Below the pieces are notes generated by a model. That model had not been told where the DNA came from. It did no database searches and saw only the letters and a program-made list of their open reading frames with translations. The position numbers were made by a program, and so were the translations under genes. A stretch of 64,000 nt of DNA, from assembly GCF_001305595.1 (NCBI RefSeq), contig NZ_CP012405.1, positions 107,501-171,500 of the forward strand, in the 5' to 3' direction. This document shows positions 8,911 through 17,554 of the stretch, in pieces. Numbering within the stretch: position 1 is the first letter of the stretch; every line of letters starts with the position of its first letter. The stretch is from Azospirillum thiophilum. GTDB lineage: Bacteria > Pseudomonadota > Alphaproteobacteria > Azospirillales > Azospirillaceae.

Positions 8911-10374
8911 TCAGCCGAGCCACGAGGCGGCGATGGAGCTGGAGACGACGGTCATCGCCACCAGCGCCACCAGCACGAACTTCATGCCGGCCGGCAGCGG
9001 CGCCGCCGCGGCCATCGTGGCCGACGGCTTGCCGGGCACCGAATGGCCGAGCCATTTCAGGAACCAGGCGAAGGAGCCGACCGATTCCGCCAGCGCGATC
9101 ACCACCAGAACCATCAGCGCCCAATGGTGCGCGCCGACCTCGAAACCGCCGGCGAAGATGGCGAATTTGCTGAAGAAGCCGTTGAAGGGCGGTACGCCGG
9201 TGATCGCCAGTGCGGCGCAGACGAAGGCGATGCCGAGCAGCGGCGACTTGGTGACGATGCCGCGCAGCGACGGCAGCAGGCGGGTGCCGGCGGTGTAGCT
9301 CAGTGCACCGGCGACCAGGAAGAACAGCGTCTTGGCGAAGGCATGGTTGAAGATGTGGGCGATGGCCCCCTTGAAGGCGAGGTCGGAGCCGAAGACCGAC
9401 AGCGACAGCGCCAGCAGGATGTAGGCCAGCTGCGTGATCGTCGAATAGGCCAGCAGCCGCTTCAGGTCGACCTGCGGCAGATACATGAAGAAGCCGTAGA
9501 CCAGCGTCAGCACCGCCATGATCGAGCCGACCCAGCCGACGATCTCCGGCGCGCCGCCGGCCGACATCAGCCCGCGGGCGAAGATGTAAACGCCGACCTT
9601 GACCATGGATGCCGCGTGCAGGTAAGCGCTGACCGGGGTCGGGGCCTCCATGGCGTCGGGCAGCCACATGTGGAAGGGCAGCTGCGCCGACTTGCCCCAG
9701 GCGGCGACCAGGATCGCCAGCAGCACCGCCGCCTTCATCCCCGGCGCCAGATCGGCGATGGCGGTCAGCGCGAAGGTGCCGGTCGACAGGAACAGCAGCG
9801 CCGCCGCGACATAGAGGCCGAGCGAGGCGACATGGGTGACCAGCAGCGCCTTGGCCGCCGAGCGCAGCGCCTTGGGCGATTCGTAATAGCCGATCAGAGC
9901 CCAGGAGCAGGCGCCCGTCAGCTCGAAGAAGGCGAGCTGGCCGATGACAGTGGAGCTGAACACCAGCCCGGTCATCGCGCCGATGAACACCAGCAGGAAG
10001 GCGTAGTAGCGCCGCCGGCCGATATCGGGATGCTCGCGGTTTCCGGCATTCAGGTATGCGGCGGAATAGATCGCGACCAGGAGGCCGATGGCGATCACCG
10101 CCAGCGCGATCAGCACGCTGACGCTGTCGACCACGAGGCCGAGGATCGAGACCGATCCCAGCGAGATCAGCTCGTAGGTGCCGCCGATCTTGCCGCCGCC
10201 GAGCAGCGACGCGGCAAGGATGCCGACCAGCGCGACGGTCGCCGCCGCGAAGCCCTGGCACAGCCATTTCGCCGATGCCCGCTCCGACGCCGCGATCAGC
10301 CCGGCGCCGGCCATGGGGACCAGGATGGTCGCCAGCGCCAGGACGCCGAGTGGTTCCGTGGGGAGTGTGATCAT
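8911..10374 (-). CDS. hyfD: HyfD-like antiporter-type membrane subunit
   Basis: A 487-residue NuoL/M/N-type membrane protein close in length to E. coli HyfD (479). The helix-5 Glu is in AFFELTGACSWALIGYY, and the helix-7 Lys is in WGKSAQLPFHMWLPDAMEA. A second conserved Lys-containing stretch, YLPQVDLKRLLAYSTITQ, is also kept. These are residues needed for ion translocation in the family. It follows hyfC by 19 nt. Together with HyfB and HyfF it gives the complex three antiporter-like subunits. Confidence 0.9.
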   Translation of the reverse strand: MITLPTEPLGVLALATILVPMAGAGLIAASERASAKWLCQGFAAATVALVGILAASLLGGGKIGGTYELISLGSVSILGLVVDSVSVLIALAVIAIGLLVAIYSAAYLNAGNREHPDIGRRRYYAFLLVFIGAMTGLVFSSTVIGQLAFFELTGACSWALIGYYESPKALRSAAKALLVTHVASLGLYVAAALLFLSTGTFALTAIADLAPGMKAAVLLAILVAAWGKSAQLPFHMWLPDAMEAPTPVSAYLHAASMVKVGVYIFARGLMSAGGAPEIVGWVGSIMAVLTLVYGFFMYLPQVDLKRLLAYSTITQLAYILLALSLSVFGSDLAFKGAIAHIFNHAFAKTLFFLVAGALSYTAGTRLLPSLRGIVTKSPLLGIAFVCAALAITGVPPFNGFFSKFAIFAGGFEVGAHHWALMVLVVIALAESVGSFAWFLKWLGHSVPGKPSATMAAAAPLPAGMKFVLVALVAMTVVSSSIAASWLG

Positions 10375-10393
10375 GATGCTGCCCCTCGCCGGC

Positions 10394-11332
10394 TCACAGG
10401 CCGACCAGATAGAAGACGAAGGCGAGCGAGGCGGCGCCGACCCCGATCCAGCTGTGCTGCGGGGTCAGGCAGAAGCGGACACGCGCGACGCTGTTCTCGA
10501 CGATGCCGACGGCGACGAAGATCGCGGTCAGCTTGATGGCGAAGGCGACCAGCCCGAACAGCAGCCCGAAGAACGACATCTCGGGGGCGCTGCCGAAAGG
10601 CAGGAAGACGCCGATGAACCAGGCCACGACGACCGTCTGCTTCAGCGACATCGCCCATTTGATCAGGGCCAGCGACGGGCCGGAATATTCGGTCAGCGGG
10701 CCTTCCTGCAACTCCTGCTCGGCTTCCGCCATGTCGTAGGGCAGCTTGCCCAGCTCGATGTAGATGGCGTAGGCGAAGGACAGGGCGGCGATGATCGTCG
10801 CGGTGACCGACTGGACATGGCCGTCGGCGATGGCGGCGCCGATGGCGCCGAGGTTGGTCGAGCCGGCCAGCAGCGCCGCGACGAACAGCGACAGCAGCAT
10901 CACCGGCTCCACCAGCACACCCATGGTCAGCTCGCGGCTGCCGCCGATGCCGGAGAAGGAGTTGCCGCTGTCGATGCCCGACAGCGAGAAGAAGAAGCGG
11001 GCGAGCGCGAACAGGTAGATGACGGTGATCAGGTCGCCGATGGGGGCCACCGGGGTGAAGCGGGTCAGCATCGGAATGCCGGTGGCGATGACCAGCACCG
11101 TCGTCAGCATCACCGCCGGCATGATCCGGAAGGCGAATCCGCTGTCCGGCGGGGTCAAATCCTGCCGGGTCAGCAGCTTGGCGATGTCGCGATAATCCTG
11201 CAGCAGCCCCGGCCCGTGCCGGGTGTGCAGCTTGGCCCGGACCATGCGCGACAGGCCGGAGACGAGCGGGGCCGCCGCCAGCAGAAGCAGCGCCTGGAAC
11301 AGCCCCACCATGAGGTGTGAGAAGGTGAGCAT
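10394..11332 (-). CDS. hyfC: HyfC/HycD-type membrane subunit (NuoH-like)
   Basis: A 312-residue membrane subunit that anchors the hydrogenase module and links it to the ion-translocating arm, homologous to NuoH. Recognisable loops are LHTRHGPGLLQDYRDIAKLL near the N-terminus and IELGKLPYDMAEAEQELQEG in the middle, the latter rich in conserved acidic residues. Eight or so hydrophobic segments are present. It is 12 nt downstream of hyfB. Confidence 0.91.
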   Translation of the reverse strand: MLTFSHLMVGLFQALLLLAAAPLVSGLSRMVRAKLHTRHGPGLLQDYRDIAKLLTRQDLTPPDSGFAFRIMPAVMLTTVLVIATGIPMLTRFTPVAPIGDLITVIYLFALARFFFSLSGIDSGNSFSGIGGSRELTMGVLVEPVMLLSLFVAALLAGSTNLGAIGAAIADGHVQSVTATIIAALSFAYAIYIELGKLPYDMAEAEQELQEGPLTEYSGPSLALIKWAMSLKQTVVVAWFIGVFLPFGSAPEMSFFGLLFGLVAFAIKLTAIFVAVGIVENSVARVRFCLTPQHSWIGVGAASLAFVFYLVGL

Positions 11333-11344
11333 GGCGTCCTCCCG

Positions 11345-13387
11345 TCAGACGGCCAGCGCCAGCAGCGCGATCAGCGCCGCGACGATGTAGAGGCAGTAGA
11401 TCCGGAAATCCCCCGCCTGGATGACCTGCAGCCGCTTGCCGCCGGCATCGACCGCATCGGCGATGGGGCCGATCACGCTGCGGTCGGCGAAGGGCTCGGT
11501 CCGCCGCGCCAGCGTCACCACCCGTTCGAAGCCCAGCGCGATGCCGGTCCAGCGGCCGGAGATCGACCGGCGCATGGCATAGAGCGGAGCGAAGAACATG
11601 CGGATCGGCTGGGCGAAGCCGCCGGCCGAGGCCGGCATGTGATGGTCCGGCCGGTAGCCCGCCGCCCAGGGGGCCGCGGTCCTGCGGTCGCCGCCGCGCT
11701 TGGCCGCGAAGGCCGCCTTCAGCGCGATCGGCAGGAAGGCCATGGCGATCAGCAGGATGGCGATCAGCGGTGTCGACAGCGTGGCCTGCTGCGCGTCGCC
11801 CGGCAGCAGAGTCGTGCCGGTCGCCAGCACCACCGGCGCGCTGCCTGCGACGGCCGTGCCGATGGTGGCCGCGGCGATGCGGCCCATGACCGGCGCCACC
11901 AGCGGCGCCAGCAGGCCGAGCGCGACGCACGCGACGGCGAGCACCGCCATGCCGGCGACCATCGCGGCCGGCGCCTCGCGCGCCTCTTCCGCATGGTGGC
12001 TGCGCGGCGCCCCGGCGAACATGATGCCGTAGGCCTTGACGAAGCACATGACGGCGAGCGCACCGGTCAGCGCCAGCATCACCGCGGCGATGGGGGTGGC
12101 GAACTTGACCAGCGGCGTGCCGTCCAGCGCCGCCGCGAACAGCGCCTGGTAGGTGTACCATTCCGACACGAAGCCGTTCAGCGGCGGGATCGCCGAGATC
12201 GCCAGCGCGCCGACCAGGAAGGACAGGGCGGTCCAGGGCATGGTACGGGCCAGCCCGCCCATCTCCTCCATGTCCTTGGTGTGGGTGCGGAAGATGACCG
12301 AGCCGGCGCCCAGGAACAGCAGCCCCTTGAACACCGCATGGTTCAGCAGGTGGTACAGCCCGGCCATCAGCCCCAGCACCGCCAGCACCGGCTGGTGCAG
12401 CGCCATGCCGATCATGCCGGTGCCGACGCCCAGCAGGATGATCCCGATGTTCTCGACCGAGTGGTAGGCCAGCAGCCGCTTGATGTCGTGCTCGGCGAGC
12501 GCGTAGACCACGCCCAGCACCGACGACACCGCGCCGAAGGCCAGCACCAGCAGGCCCCAGCCCAGCATCGACGGGCCGGCGCTGGCGCCCAGCAGGTCGA
12601 TGCCGACCTTGACGATGCCGAAGACGCCGATCTTGATCATCACGCCCGACATCAGGGCCGAGGCGTGCGACGGCGCCGCCGGATGGGCACGCGGCAGCCA
12701 GATGTGCAGCGGGATCATGCCGGCCTTGGCGCCGAAGCCGAGGAAGGCCAGCAGGAAGGCGACGCTGTCCAGCGGGGCCGGCAGCGGATGGGCGCGGAAG
12801 GCGGCGAAATCGAAGCTGCCGGCCTGGTTCGCCATCAGGAAGAAGGCGGCCATGATCAGCACCGAGCCGCCATGGGCGACCAGGAAATAGAGGAATCCGG
12901 CGCTGACCGCCTCGTCCTCCTGGTCGAAGATCACCAGGAAGTAGGAGGCGAGCGACATCATCTCGAAGAAGATGAGGAACCAGAAGCCGTTGTCGGCCGC
13001 CACCACCAGCATCATCGAGGCGATGAAGGCGTTCATGAAGAAGCCCATCGCCCCGACGCCGCGCCCGGCATATTCGCGCACATAGGCGAAGCCGTAGATC
13101 CAGGCGACCAGCGACAGCAGCGAGATGACCGCGATCATCAGGCCGGCCAGCGGGTCGAGCCGCAGGACGAAATGGGCGAAGGGGTAGGGGCCGGCGGCGT
13201 CGAGCACGGCCGGCTGGCCCCCCGCGATGGCGGTCAGGCCGGAGCCGAGCCCGGCCAGCGCCGCGGCGACGCCGACACCGCTGCCGGCAAGACGGACATC
13301 CCCCTCCCGGGACTTCAGGAAGAGGCAGAGGATGGCGCCGCCGCAGGACAGCAGCAGCGACATGATGAGAAGGGAGAGTGGAATCAT
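11345..13387 (-). CDS. hyfB: HyfB/HycC-type antiporter-like membrane subunit
   Basis: A 680-residue NuoL-like subunit with a long C-terminal extension, as in HyfB (672) and HycC. The helix-5 Glu is in FLIFFEMMSLASYFLV and the helix-7 Lys in GAKAGMIPLHIWLPRAHPAA. The C-terminal part after about residue 560 contains a polar stretch followed by a last hydrophobic helix, as expected for the lateral arm. The start overlaps the hyfA stop by 4 nt. It is the largest membrane subunit of the complex. Confidence 0.92.
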   Translation of the reverse strand: MIPLSLLIMSLLLSCGGAILCLFLKSREGDVRLAGSGVGVAAALAGLGSGLTAIAGGQPAVLDAAGPYPFAHFVLRLDPLAGLMIAVISLLSLVAWIYGFAYVREYAGRGVGAMGFFMNAFIASMMLVVAADNGFWFLIFFEMMSLASYFLVIFDQEDEAVSAGFLYFLVAHGGSVLIMAAFFLMANQAGSFDFAAFRAHPLPAPLDSVAFLLAFLGFGAKAGMIPLHIWLPRAHPAAPSHASALMSGVMIKIGVFGIVKVGIDLLGASAGPSMLGWGLLVLAFGAVSSVLGVVYALAEHDIKRLLAYHSVENIGIILLGVGTGMIGMALHQPVLAVLGLMAGLYHLLNHAVFKGLLFLGAGSVIFRTHTKDMEEMGGLARTMPWTALSFLVGALAISAIPPLNGFVSEWYTYQALFAAALDGTPLVKFATPIAAVMLALTGALAVMCFVKAYGIMFAGAPRSHHAEEAREAPAAMVAGMAVLAVACVALGLLAPLVAPVMGRIAAATIGTAVAGSAPVVLATGTTLLPGDAQQATLSTPLIAILLIAMAFLPIALKAAFAAKRGGDRRTAAPWAAGYRPDHHMPASAGGFAQPIRMFFAPLYAMRRSISGRWTGIALGFERVVTLARRTEPFADRSVIGPIADAVDAGGKRLQVIQAGDFRIYCLYIVAALIALLALAV

Positions 13388-13977
13388 GGGTCCAGCCCCT
13401 CCAGCGAGGCGAGCGGCATTTCAGGGCTGACCGGTGCCGCGGCGGCCAGCGTGCGCTTGACGGCGGCGGCCTGTCCGGCCGCGGCGGCGTCGACCGCATA
13501 GAGGGCGGCGGTCGGGCACACGCGCACGCAGGCCGGCCCGTCGCCGGAGAAGGCGCAGAGATCGCATTTCACCGCGACGCTCTTGACGCCGATGTCCCAG
13601 GCCAGCAGCGGATCGAGCGCTGCCGAATGGGTCGGCGTGGCGGTGCCGGTGCCGGCGACCCCGGTGACGGCGGTGCCGCTCGGGGTGATGGCGCCGAACG
13701 GGCAGGCCAGCGCGCACATCTTGCAGCCGATGCAGGCCTGTTCGTCGAGCAGGATGCTGTCGGCAGCGTGGGTGATGGCATTGACCGGGCAGACGCGGGC
13801 ACAGGGCGCGTCCTCGCACTGGTGGCAGAGGACGGGACCGGTGTCGTCGGCGATCCGCATGACCGTCAGCCGGGGATGCGATTGCAGCCCCTGTTTCCTG
13901 TGTGCCTCGGTGCAGGCCGCCATGCAGGTGTTGCACCCGATGCACTTTCTCGGTTCCGCGATAACGAAGCGATTCAT
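13384..13977 (-). CDS. hyfA: HyfA-like four-cluster ferredoxin subunit
   Basis: A 197-residue electron-transfer protein of the HycB/HyfA/HydN type, first gene of the operon. Sixteen cysteines form four [4Fe-4S] motifs, starting KCIGCNTCMAACTEAH, then CHQCEDAPC, ACIGCKMCALACP and KCDLCAFSGDGPAC. Between clusters three and four is a Gly/Thr/Ala-rich insert of about 25 residues, and the C-terminus has an Ala-rich tail of about 40 residues not needed for cluster binding. It should accept electrons from FdhF, alone or in competition with the HydN-like protein at 14558. Confidence 0.88.
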   Translation of the reverse strand: MNRFVIAEPRKCIGCNTCMAACTEAHRKQGLQSHPRLTVMRIADDTGPVLCHQCEDAPCARVCPVNAITHAADSILLDEQACIGCKMCALACPFGAITPSGTAVTGVAGTGTATPTHSAALDPLLAWDIGVKSVAVKCDLCAFSGDGPACVRVCPTAALYAVDAAAAGQAAAVKRTLAAAAPVSPEMPLASLEGLDP

Positions 13978-14110
13978 GTTCAGACCTCCGGCTTCCCGGG
14001 CGGGTGCGTCTAATCGGTCAAAGCAGGGCTGGTCGGTCAGGGTCTATCCCGATAAAAAAACCTGATCGGCCAATAAGAAGACAGTATTGACCCGCGCATT
14101 CCTCCAGCTT

Positions 14111-14128
14111 CGCCTGTCTTCACAGGCG
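14111..14128. promoter_or_regulatory. Small hairpin in hyfA leader region
   Basis: CGCCTGT and ACAGGCG pair perfectly around a CTTC loop. It lies about 140 bp upstream of hyfA and could be part of its untranslated leader. Function is unknown. Confidence 0.3.
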
Positions 14129-14217
14129 GTTCGGCAGGATGAGAGTCATCTGTTGCGAATCATTGTCAAAATGGCGGCCTTAACCGGAAGCGCCATCGAC
14201 TTCTCTACGCTATTCTC

Positions 14218-14231
14218 TTGAATGATATCAT
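14218..14231. promoter_or_regulatory. Weak FNR/FixK-type box
   Basis: TTGAATGATATCAT matches the FNR consensus TTGAT-N4-ATCAA at 8 of 10 positions and is symmetric in its mismatches. It sits midway between hyfA and hydN, where an anaerobic activator would be expected. The overlapping 10-bp palindrome ATGATATCAT (14222-14231) is perfect. Confidence 0.35.
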
Positions 14232-14289
14232 GTCAACTAGACACATAAAAAAAGTGGGTATAAGGTGACCGCCATAAAACGAGGAAATC

Positions 14290-14418
14290 ATGTGGCGCTT
14301 TGATTTCGTCGCATGGACGGTGAACACCGATAAGGAACAGAGAATACTCGATAGGATCGGCTTATCGTCATCGATTACTTTTAAAGATCGGGCGATAAGC
14401 GATTTCAATCGGCCGTGA
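14290..14418 (+). CDS. Possible 42-residue small protein
   Basis: An ATG at 14290 is preceded by GAGGAAATC, a good ribosome site, and opens a 42-codon frame starting MWRFDFVAWT and ending DFNRP. The predicted peptide is charged with no membrane segment and no cysteine. Codon use is AT-richer than in neighbouring genes, so it may be chance or a leader peptide upstream of hydN-fdhF. I recognise no family. Confidence 0.25.
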   Translation: MWRFDFVAWTVNTDKEQRILDRIGLSSSITFKDRAISDFNRP

Positions 14419-14557
14419 AGCCCCCGGTGCCCGGCATGGGAAGCCAATGAGGCAAACCGATGCGGCGAACCGGCGCGAAACGCCAGGGAACAGTGAAGCG
14501 ACGCCGGGACGGACCCGTCACCCAAGCCCGCTCCGGTTTCAACCAAGGACGACGGAA

Positions 14558-15100
14558 ATGAACAGATTCGTCACTGCCAACCCGAGCAAATGCATCGGTT
14601 GCCGCACATGCGAGATCGCCTGTGCGCTTGCCCATTCCGACGGCGCGGGGGTCGAGGGCCTGGCGCCCGAGACCTTCAAGCCACGCATCCGCATGGTGAA
14701 GACCGCCAGCGTCAGCACCGCCGTGATGTGCCACCATTGCGAGGACGCGCCCTGCGTCAACGCCTGTCCCAACAACGCCATCGTCTACCGCCAGCACAGC
14801 GTGCAGGTGGAGCAGGAGCGCTGCCTGGGCTGCAAGAACTGCGTGCTGGCCTGCCCCTTCGGCGTCATGGACGTGGTGACGGTGCCGGCGGTTCGGCAGT
14901 TCGCCGGAATGACGCTCAGCCTGGGCGTCAAGGCGCAGGCCCACAAATGCGACCTGTGCGTCGACCGCGACGCCGGTCCGGCCTGCGTCTCGGTCTGCCC
15001 GACCAACGCCCTCACCCTGATGGACCGGGCGTCGATGGACGAGACCCTGCGCCTGCGCCGCGAGCGCGCGGCGATGGAAGCCGCCGAGGTCGCGGCCTGA
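14558..15100 (+). CDS. hydN: HydN/HycB-like four-cluster ferredoxin
   Basis: A 180-residue electron carrier paralogous to HyfA. Four [4Fe-4S] motifs are visible: KCIGCRTCEIACALAH, MCHHCEDAPC, RCLGCKNCVLACP and KCDLCVDRDAGPAC. The ATG at 14558 follows GACGGAA and gives the family's usual length (E. coli HydN 175). It is 76 bp upstream of fdhF on the same strand, so it is the likely direct partner of the formate dehydrogenase. HydN and HycB are hard to tell apart by sequence alone. Confidence 0.85.
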   Translation: MNRFVTANPSKCIGCRTCEIACALAHSDGAGVEGLAPETFKPRIRMVKTASVSTAVMCHHCEDAPCVNACPNNAIVYRQHSVQVEQERCLGCKNCVLACPFGVMDVVTVPAVRQFAGMTLSLGVKAQAHKCDLCVDRDAGPACVSVCPTNALTLMDRASMDETLRLRRERAAMEAAEVAA

Positions 15101-15176
15101 TCCCCCCTGCCGCGGCTGCGCTCCGGCCACGGCGATCGAGCCAGACATACATCGAGCCAGAGACATCGAGGTCATG

Positions 15177-17348
15177 ATGGAAAAGCATATGGCGGTCTGC
15201 CCCTACTGCGGTACGGGCTGCAAACTCAATCTGCTGGTCGAGGGGGGGAAGGTCGTCGGTGCCGAACCCCTGAACGGCGTCACCAACGAAGGAGAGCTGT
15301 GCCTGAAGGGCTATTTCGGCTTCGACTTCATCAACGACACCAAAATCCTGACGCCGCGCCTGCGCAACCCGATGCTGCGCCGCAGCCGCGACGCCGCGTT
15401 CGAGGCCGTGTCGTGGGACGAGGCCATCCAGTACGCCGCGACGAAGCTGTCGGAGATCAAGGCCAAATACGGTCCCGATTCGATCATGACCACCGGCTCG
15501 TCGCGCGGAACCGGCAACGAGACCAACTATGTGATGCAGAAATTCACCCGCGCGGTCCTCGGCACCAACAATGTCGACAACTGCGCGCGCGTCTGCCACG
15601 GCCCGTCGGTCGCCGGTCTCCAGGTCACGCTCGGCAACGGCGCGATGAGCAACTCGATCCCGGAGATCGAGCACACCAACTGCGTCCTGGTCTTCGGCTA
15701 CAACGTCGCCGACAGCCATCCGGTGATCGCCAAGCGCATCATCAAGGCCAAGGAACGCGGCGCCAAGATCATCGTCTGCGACCCGCGCAAGATCGAGACG
15801 GCGCGGCTGGCCGACCTGTGGCTGCCGCTGAACAACGGCTCCAACATGGCGCTGGTCAATGCCTTCGCCAATGTCCTGATCAACGAGGGGCTCTATAACA
15901 AGGAGTATGTCGCCAACCACACGGAGGGCTTCGACGAGTACAAGAAGACCGTCGAGAAATACACCCCCGAATATGTCGAGGCGATCACCGGCCTCGCCGC
16001 CGCCGACATCCGCGAGGCGATGCGTATCTATGCCGCCGCCCCGTCGGCCACCATCCTGTGGGGCATGGGCGTCACCCAGTGGGGCCAGGGCGTCGACGTG
16101 GTGAAGGGGTTGTCGGGCCTCGCCCTGCTGACCGGCAATCTCGGCCGCCCGAATGTCGGCGTCGGCCCGGTGCGCGGCCAGAACAACGTCCAGGGGAGCT
16201 GCGACATGGGCGTGCTGCCGACCGAGTTTCCCGGCTACCAGAAGGTCACCGATCCGGAAATCCGGGCGAAGTTCGCCAAGGCCTGGGGGGTCGACTCGCT
16301 GCCCGGCGAGATCGGCTACCGCCTGACCGACGTGCCGCATCTGGCCGAGACCGGCAAGCTGAAGGCGATGTACGTCATGGGCGAGGATCCGGCCCAGACC
16401 GAGCCGGACCTGACGCAGGTGCGCCGCGGTTTCGAGGCGATGGAGTTCGTCATCGTCCAGGACATCTTCATGACGAAGACGGCGATGTTCGCCGACCTGA
16501 TCCTGCCGGCGACCTCCTGGGGCGAGCATGAGGGCGTGTTCAGCGCCGCCGACCGCAGCTTCCAGCGCTTCACCAAGGCGGTGGACGCCAAGGGCGACGT
16601 CAAGCACGACTGGGAGATCATCAGCCTGCTCGCCACCGCGATGGGCTATCCCATGCACTACAACAACACCAAGGAGATCTGGGACGAGCTGCGCGGGCTG
16701 TGCCCGATCTTCTACGGCGTCACCTACGAGAAGATGGAGGGGCTGGGCGCCGTGCAGTGGCCCTGCCGCGAGCTCGACTCGGCCGGCTCCAAATATCTCT
16801 ACGAGGGCAACATCTTCCAGCGGCCGGGCGGCAAGGGGCTGCTGTTCGCCACCGAATGGCGTCCGCCGCAGGACCAGCTGACCGAGGAGTTCCCGCTGAT
16901 CCTCTGCACCGTGCGCGAGGTCGGGCATTACTCCTGCCGTTCGATGACCGGCAACTGCGCCGCCCTGCAGACGCTGGCCGACGAACCCGGCTATGTCACC
17001 ATCAACCCGAAGGACGCCAAGGCGTTGGGCATCCGCGACCAGGAGCTGGTCTGGGTGTCGTCGCGCCGCGGCAAGGTGATCAGCCGCGCCAGCGTCACCG
17101 ACCGCACCAACCAGGGGGCCGTCTACATGACCTACCAGTGGTGGATCGGCGCCTGCAACGAGCTGACCATCCACGCCGTCGATCCCATCGCCAAGACGCC
17201 GGAATACAAGTACGCCGCCGTTCGGGTGGAGGCGATCGCCGATCAGGTCTGGGCCGAGAACCACGTCCAGCAGGAATACGCGAAGCTGAAGGGCGGCCTC
17301 AGCAACGCGGTGAGCCGCGCGACGAAGAAGGCTCCGGCCTACGCCTGA
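15177..17348 (+). CDS. fdhF: FdhF, Cys-type formate dehydrogenase H
   Basis: A 723-residue molybdopterin enzyme oxidising formate to CO2, closely similar along its length to E. coli FdhF (715). Cys8, Cys11, Cys15 and Cys42 bind the [4Fe-4S] cluster. The catalytic site reads CARVCHGPSVAGL: Cys140, encoded TGC at 15594-15596, replaces the selenocysteine of E. coli, followed by the conserved His141. The start at 15177 (MEKHMAVC) is preferred over the ATG at 15174, because GAGG then lies 5 nt upstream and numbering matches E. coli exactly. No signal peptide, consistent with a cytoplasmic FHL component. Confidence 0.95.
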   Translation: MEKHMAVCPYCGTGCKLNLLVEGGKVVGAEPLNGVTNEGELCLKGYFGFDFINDTKILTPRLRNPMLRRSRDAAFEAVSWDEAIQYAATKLSEIKAKYGPDSIMTTGSSRGTGNETNYVMQKFTRAVLGTNNVDNCARVCHGPSVAGLQVTLGNGAMSNSIPEIEHTNCVLVFGYNVADSHPVIAKRIIKAKERGAKIIVCDPRKIETARLADLWLPLNNGSNMALVNAFANVLINEGLYNKEYVANHTEGFDEYKKTVEKYTPEYVEAITGLAAADIREAMRIYAAAPSATILWGMGVTQWGQGVDVVKGLSGLALLTGNLGRPNVGVGPVRGQNNVQGSCDMGVLPTEFPGYQKVTDPEIRAKFAKAWGVDSLPGEIGYRLTDVPHLAETGKLKAMYVMGEDPAQTEPDLTQVRRGFEAMEFVIVQDIFMTKTAMFADLILPATSWGEHEGVFSAADRSFQRFTKAVDAKGDVKHDWEIISLLATAMGYPMHYNNTKEIWDELRGLCPIFYGVTYEKMEGLGAVQWPCRELDSAGSKYLYEGNIFQRPGGKGLLFATEWRPPQDQLTEEFPLILCTVREVGHYSCRSMTGNCAALQTLADEPGYVTINPKDAKALGIRDQELVWVSSRRGKVISRASVTDRTNQGAVYMTYQWWIGACNELTIHAVDPIAKTPEYKYAAVRVEAIADQVWAENHVQQEYAKLKGGLSNAVSRATKKAPAYA

Positions 17349-17371
17349 TCCGGGAGTGATCGCATTTGCCT

Positions 17372-17527
17372 CCCTCTCCCGCCCTGGGAGAGGGAAGGGG
17401 CCCATGCCGAGCATGGGAAGGGTGAGGGGTGATCCAAGAAACCATGCGGTCTGGGTTTCTCGTCTTGCCCCTCACCCTCCCCACGCCTGCTGCGCGGGTC
17501 CCCTCCCTCTCCCGGGGCGGGAGAGGG
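17372..17527. repeat. Long imperfect inverted repeat (REP/MITE-like intergenic element)
   Basis: Two arms of about 58-61 nt (17372-17429 and 17467-17527) are imperfect reverse complements around a loop of about 37 nt. Each arm contains its own smaller palindrome of the type CCCTCTCCCG...GGGAGAGGG and a GGGTGAGGGG stretch. This composite fills the space between fdhF and the short hypA gene. Such elements are usually dispersed in high-GC proteobacterial genomes; I see only one copy here. It may act as an mRNA-stabilising or terminating structure for fdhF. Confidence 0.7.
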
Positions 17528-17554
17528 CATGCTGCCGGAGGAGCCTGTTTCATC

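Larger units (their letters stand above)
13978..14557. other. Divergent control region between hyfA and hydN
   Basis: This 580-bp region separates the minus-strand hydrogenase operon from plus-strand hydN-fdhF and is markedly AT-rich between about 14040 and 14410. It holds three copies of TCGGYCA (14014, 14033, 14066), a T7 run on the minus strand near 14054-14060, a hairpin (14111-14128), an FNR-like box (14218-14231) and a 42-codon ORF (14290-14418). I searched both strands for sigma-54 GG-N10-GC elements, expected for FhlA control, and found none convincing. Confidence 0.55.

Noticed and set aside
15594..15596. Selenocysteine codon in fdhF
   Set aside because: I checked the catalytic codon: it is TGC, not TGA, and the frame has no in-frame stop up to 17348.
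15012..17414. An 800-codon open frame antisense to fdhF
   Set aside because: It mirrors the fdhF codon pattern in high-GC DNA and its translation is Arg/Asp/Gly/Val-rich without any family resemblance, while the plus strand encodes FdhF in full.
17372..17527. CRISPR repeat or simple terminator
   Set aside because: Only two arms in inverted orientation and no repeat-spacer series; no T-run. The structure fits a dispersed palindromic element better.
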